The notes under the pieces were generated by a model. That model did no database searches. It was given only the letters and a program-made list of their open reading frames with translations, and was not told the DNA's origin. The position numbers were made by a program, and so were the translations under genes. 64,000 nucleotides of DNA, taken from positions 2,095,001 to 2,159,000 of the forward strand of contig CM018052.1 of NCBI GenBank assembly GCA_008638375.1. The letters are read 5' to 3'. This document shows positions 1-9,468 of this stretch, piece after piece (the first letter of the stretch is position 1; each line of letters opens with the position of its first letter). The DNA is from Nyssa sinensis. Taxonomy: Eukaryota; Streptophyta; Magnoliopsida; Cornales; Nyssaceae.

Positions 1-94
1 TTAAGGGCCTAAACAGGGAGAAGCTCGGAATGAGCAGCCCCACCAGAATAATCAGGTCATCTTCGTCCTCCATGCTGACATCTCATTAGCTGGA

Positions 95-474
95 ATGTCC
101 AACCGAGTAAAGAAAGGATACGCTCAGGAAGCAAGGGCAGAACCAGGCCCCCTCCAGATCTCAACGATTGAGAAGAGGCTAAAACCCTTGCCTCATATCC
201 AGTTCTCGGGGTTGGACCTCGTTGGCGTACGTTGTCCCCACAGCGATGCCCTCGTCATTTCACTTAAGGTGGCAAATTTCGACATTAGAAGAGTGTTAGT
301 AGACATGGGAAGCTCTGCCAACATACTATTTTATGAGCCTTTCAGACACATGAAACTCAGCACCACCGATCTAAAGGCTACTACTACAATAATGGCAGGG
401 TTCGATGGAAGTCTAAGCTCACCAATAGGAAGGATGGATTTACCCACCACTGTGGGAGAAGGGGATGATTAGAG
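95..474 (+). pseudogene. retrotransposon protease region (retropepsin-like), degraded
   Basis: The reading frame contains a retropepsin-like segment with the active-site wording LVDMGSSANILF. Plant gypsy proteases of this group have D-T/N-G-S-S here; the catalytic D is kept and the next residue is M. A TAG at 472-474 closes the frame, but the same frame still reads as pol linker afterwards (SLYNIIIERPWLH, wording typical of the region between protease and reverse transcriptase). The first ATG at 95 is only the first in the window, not a real start, because the polyprotein begins upstream. The enzyme would cut the gag-pol polyprotein in the virus-like particle. Confidence 0.7.
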
Positions 475-1023
475 GACCCTGATCTCAGAGTATATGGTTG
501 TGGACTCTCGATCTCTATACAACATCATTATTGAAAGGCCGTGGCTCCATCAGATGGAGGCAGTTACTTCCACCCTTCATCAGTGCTTAAAATACATCCA
601 GAACGAGAAGGTCTGCACCGTTAGAGGCTCCTAGTCAACATCTCGGCAGTGCCATGTCGTGACGCTGAAAGGGAAGACCCAAATATAGCAGTTACAGACA
701 CCTAGGGAGCATGGAATTCTCGAGTCCTTTAAGTCGAGCGAAAACGCGGAATGCCCTACCAAGATTGACGAACCACTGAGCCCCAAAGGAAGAAATAGCA
801 TGGCAAAGCCAATCCAAGAGCCCATCAAAGTACTGGTGAGCTCCGAAGAAGGGGAACATTATTTACAGCTCGGTGCGGACCTATCTCAGTAAGAACTGGA
901 AGAGATAATTGAGTTCTTAAAAGATAATTTATCAGTCTTCGCTTGAAAAACCAAAGACATAGAGGGAATAGACCCCTCTCTCATTTGCCATAAATTAATG
1001 ACTGACCCGAGCCATCCCCCAGT

Positions 1024-2322
1024 TAGATAGAAACGAAGGACCTTCGCCCTAGAAAGGCACAGGATAATCAACGATGAGGTTCAGAGGCTATTGGATGCAA
1101 AGATGATCAGGGAAGTGTTCTACCTAGAATGGCTAGCCAATACCGTCCTTGTCAAGAAAAAGAACGACAAATGGCGAATCTACATTGATTATACTAATCT
1201 TAACAAGGCATGCCCCAAGGATAGCTTCCCACTCTTGAGAATCGATTAGTTAGTTGATGCGACTGCGGGTCACGTGCTAATGAGCTTCATGGATGTGTAC
1301 TCTGGATACAATCAGATCCAAATGTACCCCTAGACCAGAAAAAGACGTCCTTCATCTCAAAGCGAGGTCTTTACTACTATAGGGTGATGCCCTTTGGATT
1401 AAAGAACATCGGAGCCACATATCAGCGATTGGTGAACAGAATGTTCAGCTCCCTGATCGGTAGCACAATAAAGGTTTATATAGATGATATGTTGGTCAAG
1501 AGCCAGAAGAAGAGTGAGCACGTTCAGCATTTGAGGCAGACCTTCGACATACTAAAGCAACACAAAATGAAGTTGAATCCTTTAAAATGCACCTTTGGGG
1601 TCAACAAGGGCAAATTTCTCAGTTTCTTGATCTCACAAAAAGGCATAGAGGCAGACCCCTTGAAGATCAAAGCATTGACAGAATTAGAGCCACCAAGGTC
1701 CAAAAAGGACATCCAAGCACTGAACGGCAAGATCACAGCTCTGAACAGATTTATCTCTAGGTTCACCGATTGTTGTCTCTTGTTCTTTAATGCTCTGAGG
1801 GGGAATAAGGCCCTTGAATGGACCCTTGACTGTGACAAAGCCTTTCAAGAACTGAAAAAATATATGGCATCCCTAGAGCTCTTATCCAAGCCGGTGCAAG
1901 GGGAAAAGCTCTTCCTATACCTTGTAGTATCAAAGAACGTAATAAGCTCTGTGCATATCCGAGAAGAAAAGGAAAGTCAGAAGCCTATATTCTATGTCAA
2001 CAAGGCACTTCTCGGCTCTGAAAAAAGATACCCCGAGGTGGAAAAGTTGGCATTCGCTTTGATAGTTTTTGCTTGAAAGCTCCGGCCTTATTTCCAAGCT
2101 CACTCAATTGTGATCCCAACATCTTATCCCCTGAAGGAAATTTTGCACAAGCTTGATACCTCGGGATGGCTAGTAAAGTGGTTTGTGGAGTTAGGAGAAT
2201 TTGATATATCATACGTACCCAAGACTGCCATTAAAGCCCAAGCCCTGGCGGATTTCATTGCAGAATTCACTCCAGCTCTGCAAGGCAACCTCGGGGTAAA
2301 CGCAAGTGCAGCAGTGTGGTAG
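1024..2322 (+). pseudogene. reverse transcriptase and connection region, degraded
   Basis: Reverse transcriptase motifs appear in order: a KWRI..DYTNLNKACPKD block near 1170-1220, FMDVYSGYNQI near 1290-1320, MPFGLKN from 1387, and the catalytic YIDDMLVKS block near 1480-1503. The polymerase aspartates of YIDD are kept. The first part is in the frame of the protease and the part from about 1330 is in another frame, so a one-base indel lies near 1327-1335. In-frame stops at 944 (TGA for Trp), 1028 and 1247 (TAG for Gln), and 2077 (TGA for Arg) match single transitions. The region after 2100 (LADFIAEF) leads into RNase H. Confidence 0.85.
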
Positions 2323-2797
2323 CTCCACGTCAATGGCTCCTCTACGGACAAAGGCTCCGGAGTTGGCATTGTACTCCGATCTCCCGACGGAATCACAATA
2401 GAGAAGGCAGTTACCCTGAGCTTCAGAGCTTCAAACAACGAAGATGAATATGAGGCAATGATTCTCGGGATAAGGCTGACCCTAAAATGTGAAGTTCGGA
2501 GCCTCGAAGCATTCTTTGATTCCCAGCTAGTGGTAGGCCAGATCCTGGGCAAATTTACAGCCAAAGACGACAGAATGAGCAGATATGCCGAACTGGCGAA
2601 CTCCCTGAAAAGATCGTTCTCGAATTTTGCTATCCATAAAATTAAGAGAGGTCAGAACACCCAAGCCGATGCCTTAGCAAACATGGACTCTCACCTGGAC
2701 CCCAATGGGTATTTAAAAGTCAGTATTTCTTGCCAAGCTGGATCAAGTATCCAGGAGGTCCAGCCCATCCGCTCCTCAGAACAGCATAAGGACTAGA
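2323..2797 (+). pseudogene. RNase H domain of Tat-type pol, degraded
   Basis: After a TAG at 2320 the frame reads HVNGSSTDKGSGVGIVL, then NNEDEYEAMILG, FDSQLVVGQI and a terminal NTQADALANM. This matches the RNase H that follows reverse transcriptase in Tat-group elements. The first catalytic aspartate of the expected H-V-D-G-S-S motif is N here, a G-to-A change, so the domain should be inactive even if read through. The glutamate of EYEA and the aspartate of FDSQ are kept. The domain ends at a TAG in RTPIFRYL wording, where Trp is expected. Confidence 0.75.
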
Positions 2798-2817
2798 GGA
2801 CTCCTATCTTCCGATAC

Positions 2818-4027
2818 TTGCAAAAGGAGGAACTACCCGAGGATAAGAATCAAGCTTGGAGTACACGGATTAGAGCAACACGGTACCTTATTCTAAATGA
2901 TAAACTCTACCATAGGTCTTATACCCAGCCGCTCCTGAGATGCCTATCCTTAGAGGAGTCCGAATATGTCCTAGCCAAAATCCATGAAGGGATATGTGGG
3001 AACCACAACGGAGGCAAGACCATCTCCCACTGAGCTCTGACTCAGGGATATTACTGGCCCGGCATGCTTAGACACACCAAAGAATTCGTGAAGAAGTGCG
3101 ATAAATGTTAATGCTTCGCCTCGTATCAACATCAGTCGCACCAAGGGCTCACCCGATTGCTAGTCCATGGCCTTTTGCCTAATGGGGGATGAATATTGTA
3201 GGACCCTTGCCAAAGGTCCCTTAGAACAGAAGATATCTGCTCGTCGCCATTAACTACTTTTCCAAGTGGGCAGAAGCAAAACCTTTGACTCACATCACAG
3301 AGGCAGAGGTAAAAAGTTTTACATGGAAAAATATTGTCTGCAGGTTTGGTGTACCTCATGTCATCATCTCGGACAATGGCATCCAATTTGCCGGGAAAGT
3401 ATTCAAAAAGTTCTGTAACGACTTGCACATTAGCCACCACTTCTCCTCACCAGGGCACCCCCAGACAAATGGGCAAGCCAAGGTCACCAATTGGACGATC
3501 CTCGATGCCATCAAAAAGAGGTTGGAGCAGGCCAAAGGAAGGTGGGTCGAGGAGCTCCCAAGAGTGCTCTGGGCGTACCGAACCACAAGAAGGACGTCAA
3601 TAGTCAAAACGTTGTTTTCACTCGCATATGGTACTAAGGTAGTCATTCTTGTCGAGATCGATATGCCCACACTGAGGATGGAGGCCTTCAACCAAGAAAC
3701 AAATGATTACCAACTAGTAGAGAATCTTGACCTGCTAGAGGAAAAAAGAGAGCAGGCTGGGATTAAAGTTGAGGAATATCGACTAAGGATAGCCAAGGGC
3801 TTCAATTAGAGGGTAAAACCCATCGCCTTTCAGCTCGGTGACCTTGTTCTGAGGAGGGTCTTCCCTAATACCAAGTATACCACCATGGGATAGTTATCCC
3901 CAAACTAGGAGGGGCCCTATAAAGTGCTTAAAATTGTTAGGCCTATGACCTATTGGTTAGAAGATATGTCCGGTAAGCCAGTTCTTAGGCCCTGGAATAT
4001 TGAGCACCTGAGAAAGTATTATCAATA
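2818..4027 (+). pseudogene. integrase and C-terminal pol, degraded
   Basis: The HHCC zinc-binding region is seen as H-E-G-I-C-G-N-H near 2985 and C-D-K-C near 3095. The core has GMNIVGP near 3190, ISDNGIQF near 3370 and NGQAKVTN near 3470. In gypsy integrases these positions carry the D, D and E of the catalytic triad; the first D is N and the E is K, both G-to-A changes, so only the middle D is kept. Stops at 3032, 3108, 3202, 3232, 3808, 3891 and 3907 replace Arg, Gln or Trp codons. The C-terminal wording WNIEHLRKYYQ before the stop at about 4026 is the usual pol end. Confidence 0.85.
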
Positions 4028-4063
4028 AAGTTTCTCCCCGTTTTGAAAGTATTTGCCAAGTGT

Positions 4064-4242
4064 ACAGGTCCCTAGACCTGGTCCATTTAAAAAGGCCCCT
4101 ACGAGCAAGAGTGTTGTAGGCATGGTCTCAATTCAATGCACAGGTCCCCAGACCTGGTCCATTTAAAAAGGCCCCTACGAGCAAGAGTGTTGTAGGCATG
4201 GTCTCAATTCAATGCACAGGTCTCCATACCGGGTCCATTTAT
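4064..4242. repeat. 76-bp tandem repeat, about 2.3 copies
   Basis: The words acaggtcccyagacctgg recur at 4064, 4140 and 4216, exactly 76 bp apart. Copies 1 and 2 are almost identical; copy 3 is partial and diverged. The array lies just after the pol stop, where Tat/Ogre elements often carry minisatellites. Confidence 0.9.
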
Positions 4243-4256
4243 TCATTGCCTTGCAT

Positions 4257-4525
4257 TATTGCAAGTATTTCACCTCTAGATCCAAACAATTTCTTTCTTA
4301 GATCTGAAGCCTTATCAGTTATCAGGTCAGAGTATTTATTAAACTAACTTGTTTTGTTACAAGTATTTTGCCTCTGGATCCAAACAGTTTCTTTCTTAAA
4401 TCTAAAGCCTTATTAGTTATCAAGTCAGAGTATTTATTAAACTAACTTGTTTTGTTACAATTATTTTGCCTCTGGATCCAAATAGTTTCTTTCTTAGATC
4501 TGAAGCCTTATCAGTTATTAGTGGT
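4257..4525. repeat. 98-bp tandem repeat, about 2.7 copies
   Basis: The word tccaaacag/aat followed by tttctttctta recurs at 4281, 4379 and 4477, a period of 98 bp. Diverged traces (ctggatcc, ttaggtctgaag) continue to about 4600. It directly follows the 76-bp array, so the spacer between pol and the antisense gene is built of two unrelated minisatellites. Confidence 0.88.
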
Positions 4526-4773
4526 CTCAAACTTGAAAGAGTGACAGTCATTAGGTCTGAAGTATTATTAAGTTACTTGTTATTTGTCAAGTGTTTCACT
4601 TCTGGATCCCCCACTGAGGGATAATGCGTTCAAGTCTGAAGTGTGATTAACTAAGTGAGTTAGATTACAAGCATTTCAGATCTGTACAACGAGTTATAAA
4701 AGACAACTACTTGTATTGATGAGAGCTTGAAAAAGTCTGAAGATTACAACGAAAAGGTAAAAATAAGTACAAT

Positions 4774-5577
4774 TTAATTTGGATCCACTAGGGGAACAAC
4801 AGAAATGGGCACCGCATCTTCAATGACTGCACCCTCAAATGGTTGGTCTTGAGCGAGCTCGGGGGAGTTGGGCAATGATTCATCCATTTCCACATCGTCC
4901 TGCTCAGAGATGTCTAGGTCGGGATAAAGCTTTTGGATCCTCTTCCTGCAAAGAAGGTACCCAGTATCCATGAATTCTCTCCCCATTGAGTTGACCTGAT
5001 CCATCAACTTTGCCTTGGCTGCTGCTCGAGCCTCCTCGACCTTCCGAGCTATGGCCGCCTCCGCCTCCTTAAAGTTTTTCTTTAATGTCTCCAGGTCTTT
5101 GGAAATCTTGGTCCTCTGTTTAAGCAGAGAGTCCATTCCCTACGCTGCTAGGATATATTTCCCTTTAAGGGACTAGTACTGTTCTTTCAGGGAATGAGAG
5201 GCAGCTGGGGTTGCTTCCACCTCAGAACGGGTGGCCGCAAGCTCCGAGCGGGCTACCTCAAGCTCGGACTAAAGACGACTCACCTTTTGAATGCCCTCCG
5301 GATGATCCAAAAGGGCAGCCATTGCTTAAACAGCCTGCAAAAAGATAAGCAGAAGAATTAAAATGAGAAAAAGCAGTAAACAACGACAAAAGCTTTTCTT
5401 ACAATAAAAACTTACCCTTGTATGACCTAATATTAGGTCCATGGTGATCTGTCGCACGCTCTTGCCCTGAAAGGATGAGGCAAGTGACACTTCAAAGGCC
5501 TACTTTATGGCCTCGGCTCCAAATGGAGCATTATAGAAGGCAGAGAGGTCGGGGGACACCAAGTTCGGCATCCCCAT
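4774..5577 (-). pseudogene. antisense gene of the Tat element, 3' exons
   Basis: On the minus strand the last exon runs from about 5335 down to a stop at 4774. An intron fits 5416-5336 (donor GGGTAAGTTT, acceptor TTTTTGCAGGC on the minus strand), preceded by another exon up to the insertion point at 5577. The last open part (5136-4774) is 120 codons, with a charged coiled-coil-like start (KDLETLKKNFKEAEAAIARK) and an acidic, proline-rich end. In-frame stops occur at about 5497 and near 5265, so it is not functional. Antisense genes at this position are known from Tat-lineage elements; their function is not established. Confidence 0.65.
5573..5577. repeat. target-site duplication CCCAT, left copy
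   Basis: CCCAT at 5573-5577 is repeated at 8974-8978, exactly flanking the TG...CA-bounded insert. Confidence 0.92.
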
Positions 5578-5918
5578 TGTAATACCCCGACCCGAGTTAG
5601 GCGGGACCGAACCGAGTAAACTCGTACTCGACCCAGTAAACCCGGGCCATGACATGTAAACCCGAACCATAAGCTAAAAAAATAAAAAAATAATAATAAT
5701 AATAATATTAATAATAAATAATCTTAAATAGATAAATATATATATATAATAATAAAATGACTTAATATAAAAATATGAATATATATATATATACATGCAA
5801 TATAATATACATATCACCTAACAAATCCACCTAAACAAACCTAACAAAGCATGGTAGGGGATGGCCCAAATCAAGACAGGTATGGGCTGAGATAAGGGGA
5901 GGCATGGCTGCTGATTGA

Positions 5919-5971
<53 letters not shown>

Positions 5972-8900
5972 TGCCAAGCTTTATACACATATATCTATCT
6001 TTAGGTGGAGAGAGAAAATCAGTGAGAGAAAAGCACCAAGGAAATTTGAGTGAGCCAAGAGAGAGCCCAGAGAACCTTTGGTGAAATCAGGAGAAGGATC
6101 AGAAGAGAGAAGGGCACACAACATCAAGAAATCGAAGGATTTGGAGGTAAGGAAATGTTTCTATTTCGAAAATTTATAGCATGATTCATTTGATTCTGAA
6201 CCTAGGGTCTTAGAGAATATAGCATAAGGTTTGTAACGCCACAAAAATCAAGGAAAACCATGAAGAGATGAGGGAGAAAACCTTAGTTGCAGGTTAGAGG
6301 AATAATTTCGGATTTTATGTATTTCATGTTTGAAACGTTGCTCAAACCATCTAGGAACAACTGTGAGAAGTGCAGAAACCTTTAAGAAAAGAAATGATAG
6401 AAAATGGCCCAAAAATGGCTACGGAATAGCCTGTTATTCCTCACCGGTGCATCACTGGAAAATCGGTGATGGGTGTTGGAAACCGGCAACGTTTGGGGCC
6501 AAAGCCGAATCTAAAATATTTCTTGTAGTCCAAGAATTAATTTAGTACAAAAATAGTGAAATTTGGACGTCGAAACTGTGAGGAAATAGAGAAAACAGTG
6601 GGTAGGTGCACTGTTCCGGCGACTGTGGCCGGAATTTTCACCGGAAAAGACGACCGGATTATCGAGGGCTCTATCGGGTCTTGAGTAGACCGGGTCGAGG
6701 TCGGGTCGGGTCGGAACCCGACCGCATGCACTAACGGGCCATCATACGGTGCCGTTTTGATAAGTGGGTGAGGACGTCAGCATGACGTCATGCTGACGCA
6801 AGCAACCAAACTGAACCCCTTGGTTTCTGACTGAACTGGACCGGCCCAATTGAATTAGGACTGAACCGAACGGTTCACTTAACAGTTTTCGAAAATCCTA
6901 TTTTGACCCCCAAACTTTCGATTAGTTACACAATTGCCCAAAAAATTAAATAAACATTAATTTAAAACCCTTTTTAAATTTAAGAAATTATTTAAAATAC
7001 CCTTAAGTCAAATTAGTCAAACGAAATCCAAATAAAGTAAACCAATAGTGCATTTTGACCATTTTGGGCATTCCGGATCCAATGGTGAGGTCCGTTTCAC
7101 GAAACGAGACCCTGAAAAATAAGACACAAATACTAAAATGACTAAAATACCCCTGTATCCAAACAAGGCAAGTCATATATGTATTTCAACTATCTCGGAC
7201 CCACTGAACCCAACAGTGAGGTCAAAATTATGGAAAGAGGTCCCGAGAATAAATTGACCATAATATATCAAAAGATAATTTTACCCTTTTTAATCCAGAA
7301 GTCCAATTTAAGATCGGTAAAAACCTAAACCGACTTTCTTGGACATTCCGAACTCCATGGTAGAGTCTATTTGACCAAAAGAGATACGTAAAATTAAAAG
7401 ACATAAAATTTGATGAATAGCATCAGTCAGGGTGGCTATGAACGAAAACGCTGTTAAGGTACTAAATAAGACCCGTATGAAATACGACAAAAAGACACGA
7501 AACGAAAACATGTGAAATAATCAAATTTAAATTAATGGAGCTACCATAAGAGTATAGTTAAATAGAAAAGAGAGTAAATGACAATCTAATCAAGTGGTAT
7601 TATGGAATGTAACCGGAATTTGAAATGTGATTTTAGGGAACTTCAAAGGAAGGATTTTTGGAGTTAAGCTTTGGAATTCAGGTAAGTATTTCATACCATA
7701 TTGAGGTAGACATTTTCAGTATAGATATAAATATTGAACTCTTTTATGATATATTGACATATGAAATCGTTTTCCTTTATAACATTTGTTAAACAGTTAT
7801 ACTGTATATGTTTTGAATGACTTATTGACAACTATATTGTCTTCTTTGACTTAAGAAAATGTATTTGTAAGATACTCAAACGTTATGTGATTTTCTCACA
7901 ATTGTTGAACTGTTTTAACTAAATATCAAATAAAGAACTTGATTTGAGTAATTGGACTGCTATTGATGATTATTGATTTTGGATATGATTTAGTTATGAT
8001 TTTGATGCTTTGAATAGAACACTCTTTTATGATTAATCACTATCGAATAGGTTGTGATTTATCGAACCCATCTCATAGGGTATATTGTGGTGAGCCAGTG
8101 TTGATACGGCATATCGAACTAGCTAGCCTATGATCTCAGTCAGCGAGGGTTAATTTGCTGACCATAGAAGTGGAATATATCATTTTGAATCTGAATATTG
8201 AAAATCGGACCATGAATCTGAATTATTGAACTATGAATTTGAGATATTGAACTATTATTTACTGAACTATGAATTTGGGTTATTGAACCATGAATCTGAA
8301 TTGTCGAACTATGATTTATTGAACTATGAATTTGGGAATTGAACCATGATATTGAACTGTGATTTTGATTTATTAAACTATGTTATTGATTATCGATTTA
8401 CGATTATCTTTGAATTGAGATATATTGGGACTGCATTTGATACCGTTATCTTGTACTATAATTAAGATAACATATGATATCTGATCATTGACATTTCAGT
8501 ATTGAATTAAATAGTAGCTTTGAAACCCTTGGTATGTTATAGAATGCTCATGAGCTGGGATACTCACGAGCTGTTGAGCTCATAAGATTTTTATCCTATT
8601 TCAGGTGATGACATGGGAAAAGAAATAGCAGGTTCAGTCAGACTAGATGGAAGCTTGTAAAGCTATGAATCCTTTTTGTGATAGGATTTTGCTAGTCAAT
8701 ATGTAGTTGCTTTTGGAAACTTTTGGACTATATATCAAATATGACATCAGCAGGCTTTGAAACATTACATTATGTACTTTTTGCAATTACTATGGAATGT
8801 ATAAATAGATGACAGATGTTGATTTGTGTAATGACGCTTCCGCAATAGAAAAAGAATTTTATTCCGCTGCATTTGATGAATGGAAATCAGAAAAGCATTG

Positions 8901-8973
8901 TGATCATTGGAAAAGGCCTCGGTGGCCGATCACGAACCGCTAATCCGCGTGGGCCGGGTTTCGGGTTGTGACA
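5578..8973 (+). mobile_element. solo LTR, long-LTR chromovirus-like family, 3396 bp
   Basis: It starts TGTAATACCCCGACCC and ends TCGGGTTGTGACA, with a perfect 5-bp duplication CCCAT on both sides and no internal region, so it is a solo LTR left by LTR-LTR recombination. It lies inside the antisense gene of the Tat element, whose reading frame resumes on the other side. Inside are an (AG) microsatellite at 5922-5967, a 24-bp palindrome at 6775-6798, diverged modules of the form CGGA..CAATGGTGAGGTC (about 7065-7400), and a minisatellite of TTGAACTATGAAT words at 8185-8395. Termini match the family whose complete LTR, next to a TGGTATCAGAGC primer site, lies at 56086-59408. The Tekay/Del assignment is inferred. 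Confidence 0.93.
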
Positions 8974-8978
8974 CCCAT

Positions 8979-9463
8979 GCTTCGGGGTGCCGATCTCATT
9001 TCTGAAGAGGAGGGTGACATGGCCCCTTGAGAAGACGTTGGAGGGTGAGCTGAAGAGCTCGGTGCAACGGCAGAAGGAGCCACCTCAATAGGAGCTGGAA
9101 AAGCTCGAGAGGCATCTCTTTTCACCCTTCTTTTCTTATGTGCTAGAAGGGGGCTGCAGAAGAAGACGGGCCCGTGGCCTTCTTTTTCGAGCTCGGAACG
9201 TAGCCGGATAGCACAGATTTCTTCAACGCTGCAGCCTCACTCTTCATCAAGTTTGCCACCATCAAGTTCTCTAGAGACAAGACTTGATAGTGAGGTCGGT
9301 GGATAGGCTGCAGCAGGTGACGATATTTGTCCTCAAGCTCGGGAGTGAAGGACGGCCTTCTCCACTTCCTTTTATCTGCAAAACAACACGAAATATAACG
9401 ATAACTTAATCAAGATAAGAGAGGATAATGAAAAACTACCATATACAGATCTGAGGACTCACC
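8979..9463 (-). pseudogene. antisense gene of the Tat element, middle exon
   Basis: The minus strand between the two solo LTRs carries an exon from about 9376 down to the insertion point. An acceptor-like TTGTTTTGCAG lies just above it and a donor-like GGGTGAGTCC at about 9463-9454 begins the intron. The sequence is rich in Ala, Ser and Pro (for example APSAVAPSSSAHPP). Joining across the solo LTR at 5578-8973 keeps the frame (SAPRSMG then MPNLVSPDLSAFYNAPFGAE), so the insertion hit a continuous exon. Confidence 0.6.
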
Positions 9464-9468
9464 CTTTG
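9464..9468. repeat. target-site duplication CTTTG, left copy
   Basis: CTTTG at 9464-9468 is repeated at 12898-12902 on the far side of the insert. Confidence 0.92.

Noticed and set aside
4064..4520. CRISPR-like regular repeats
   Set aside because: The copies are directly adjacent with no unique spacers, and the DNA is a plant retrotransposon.
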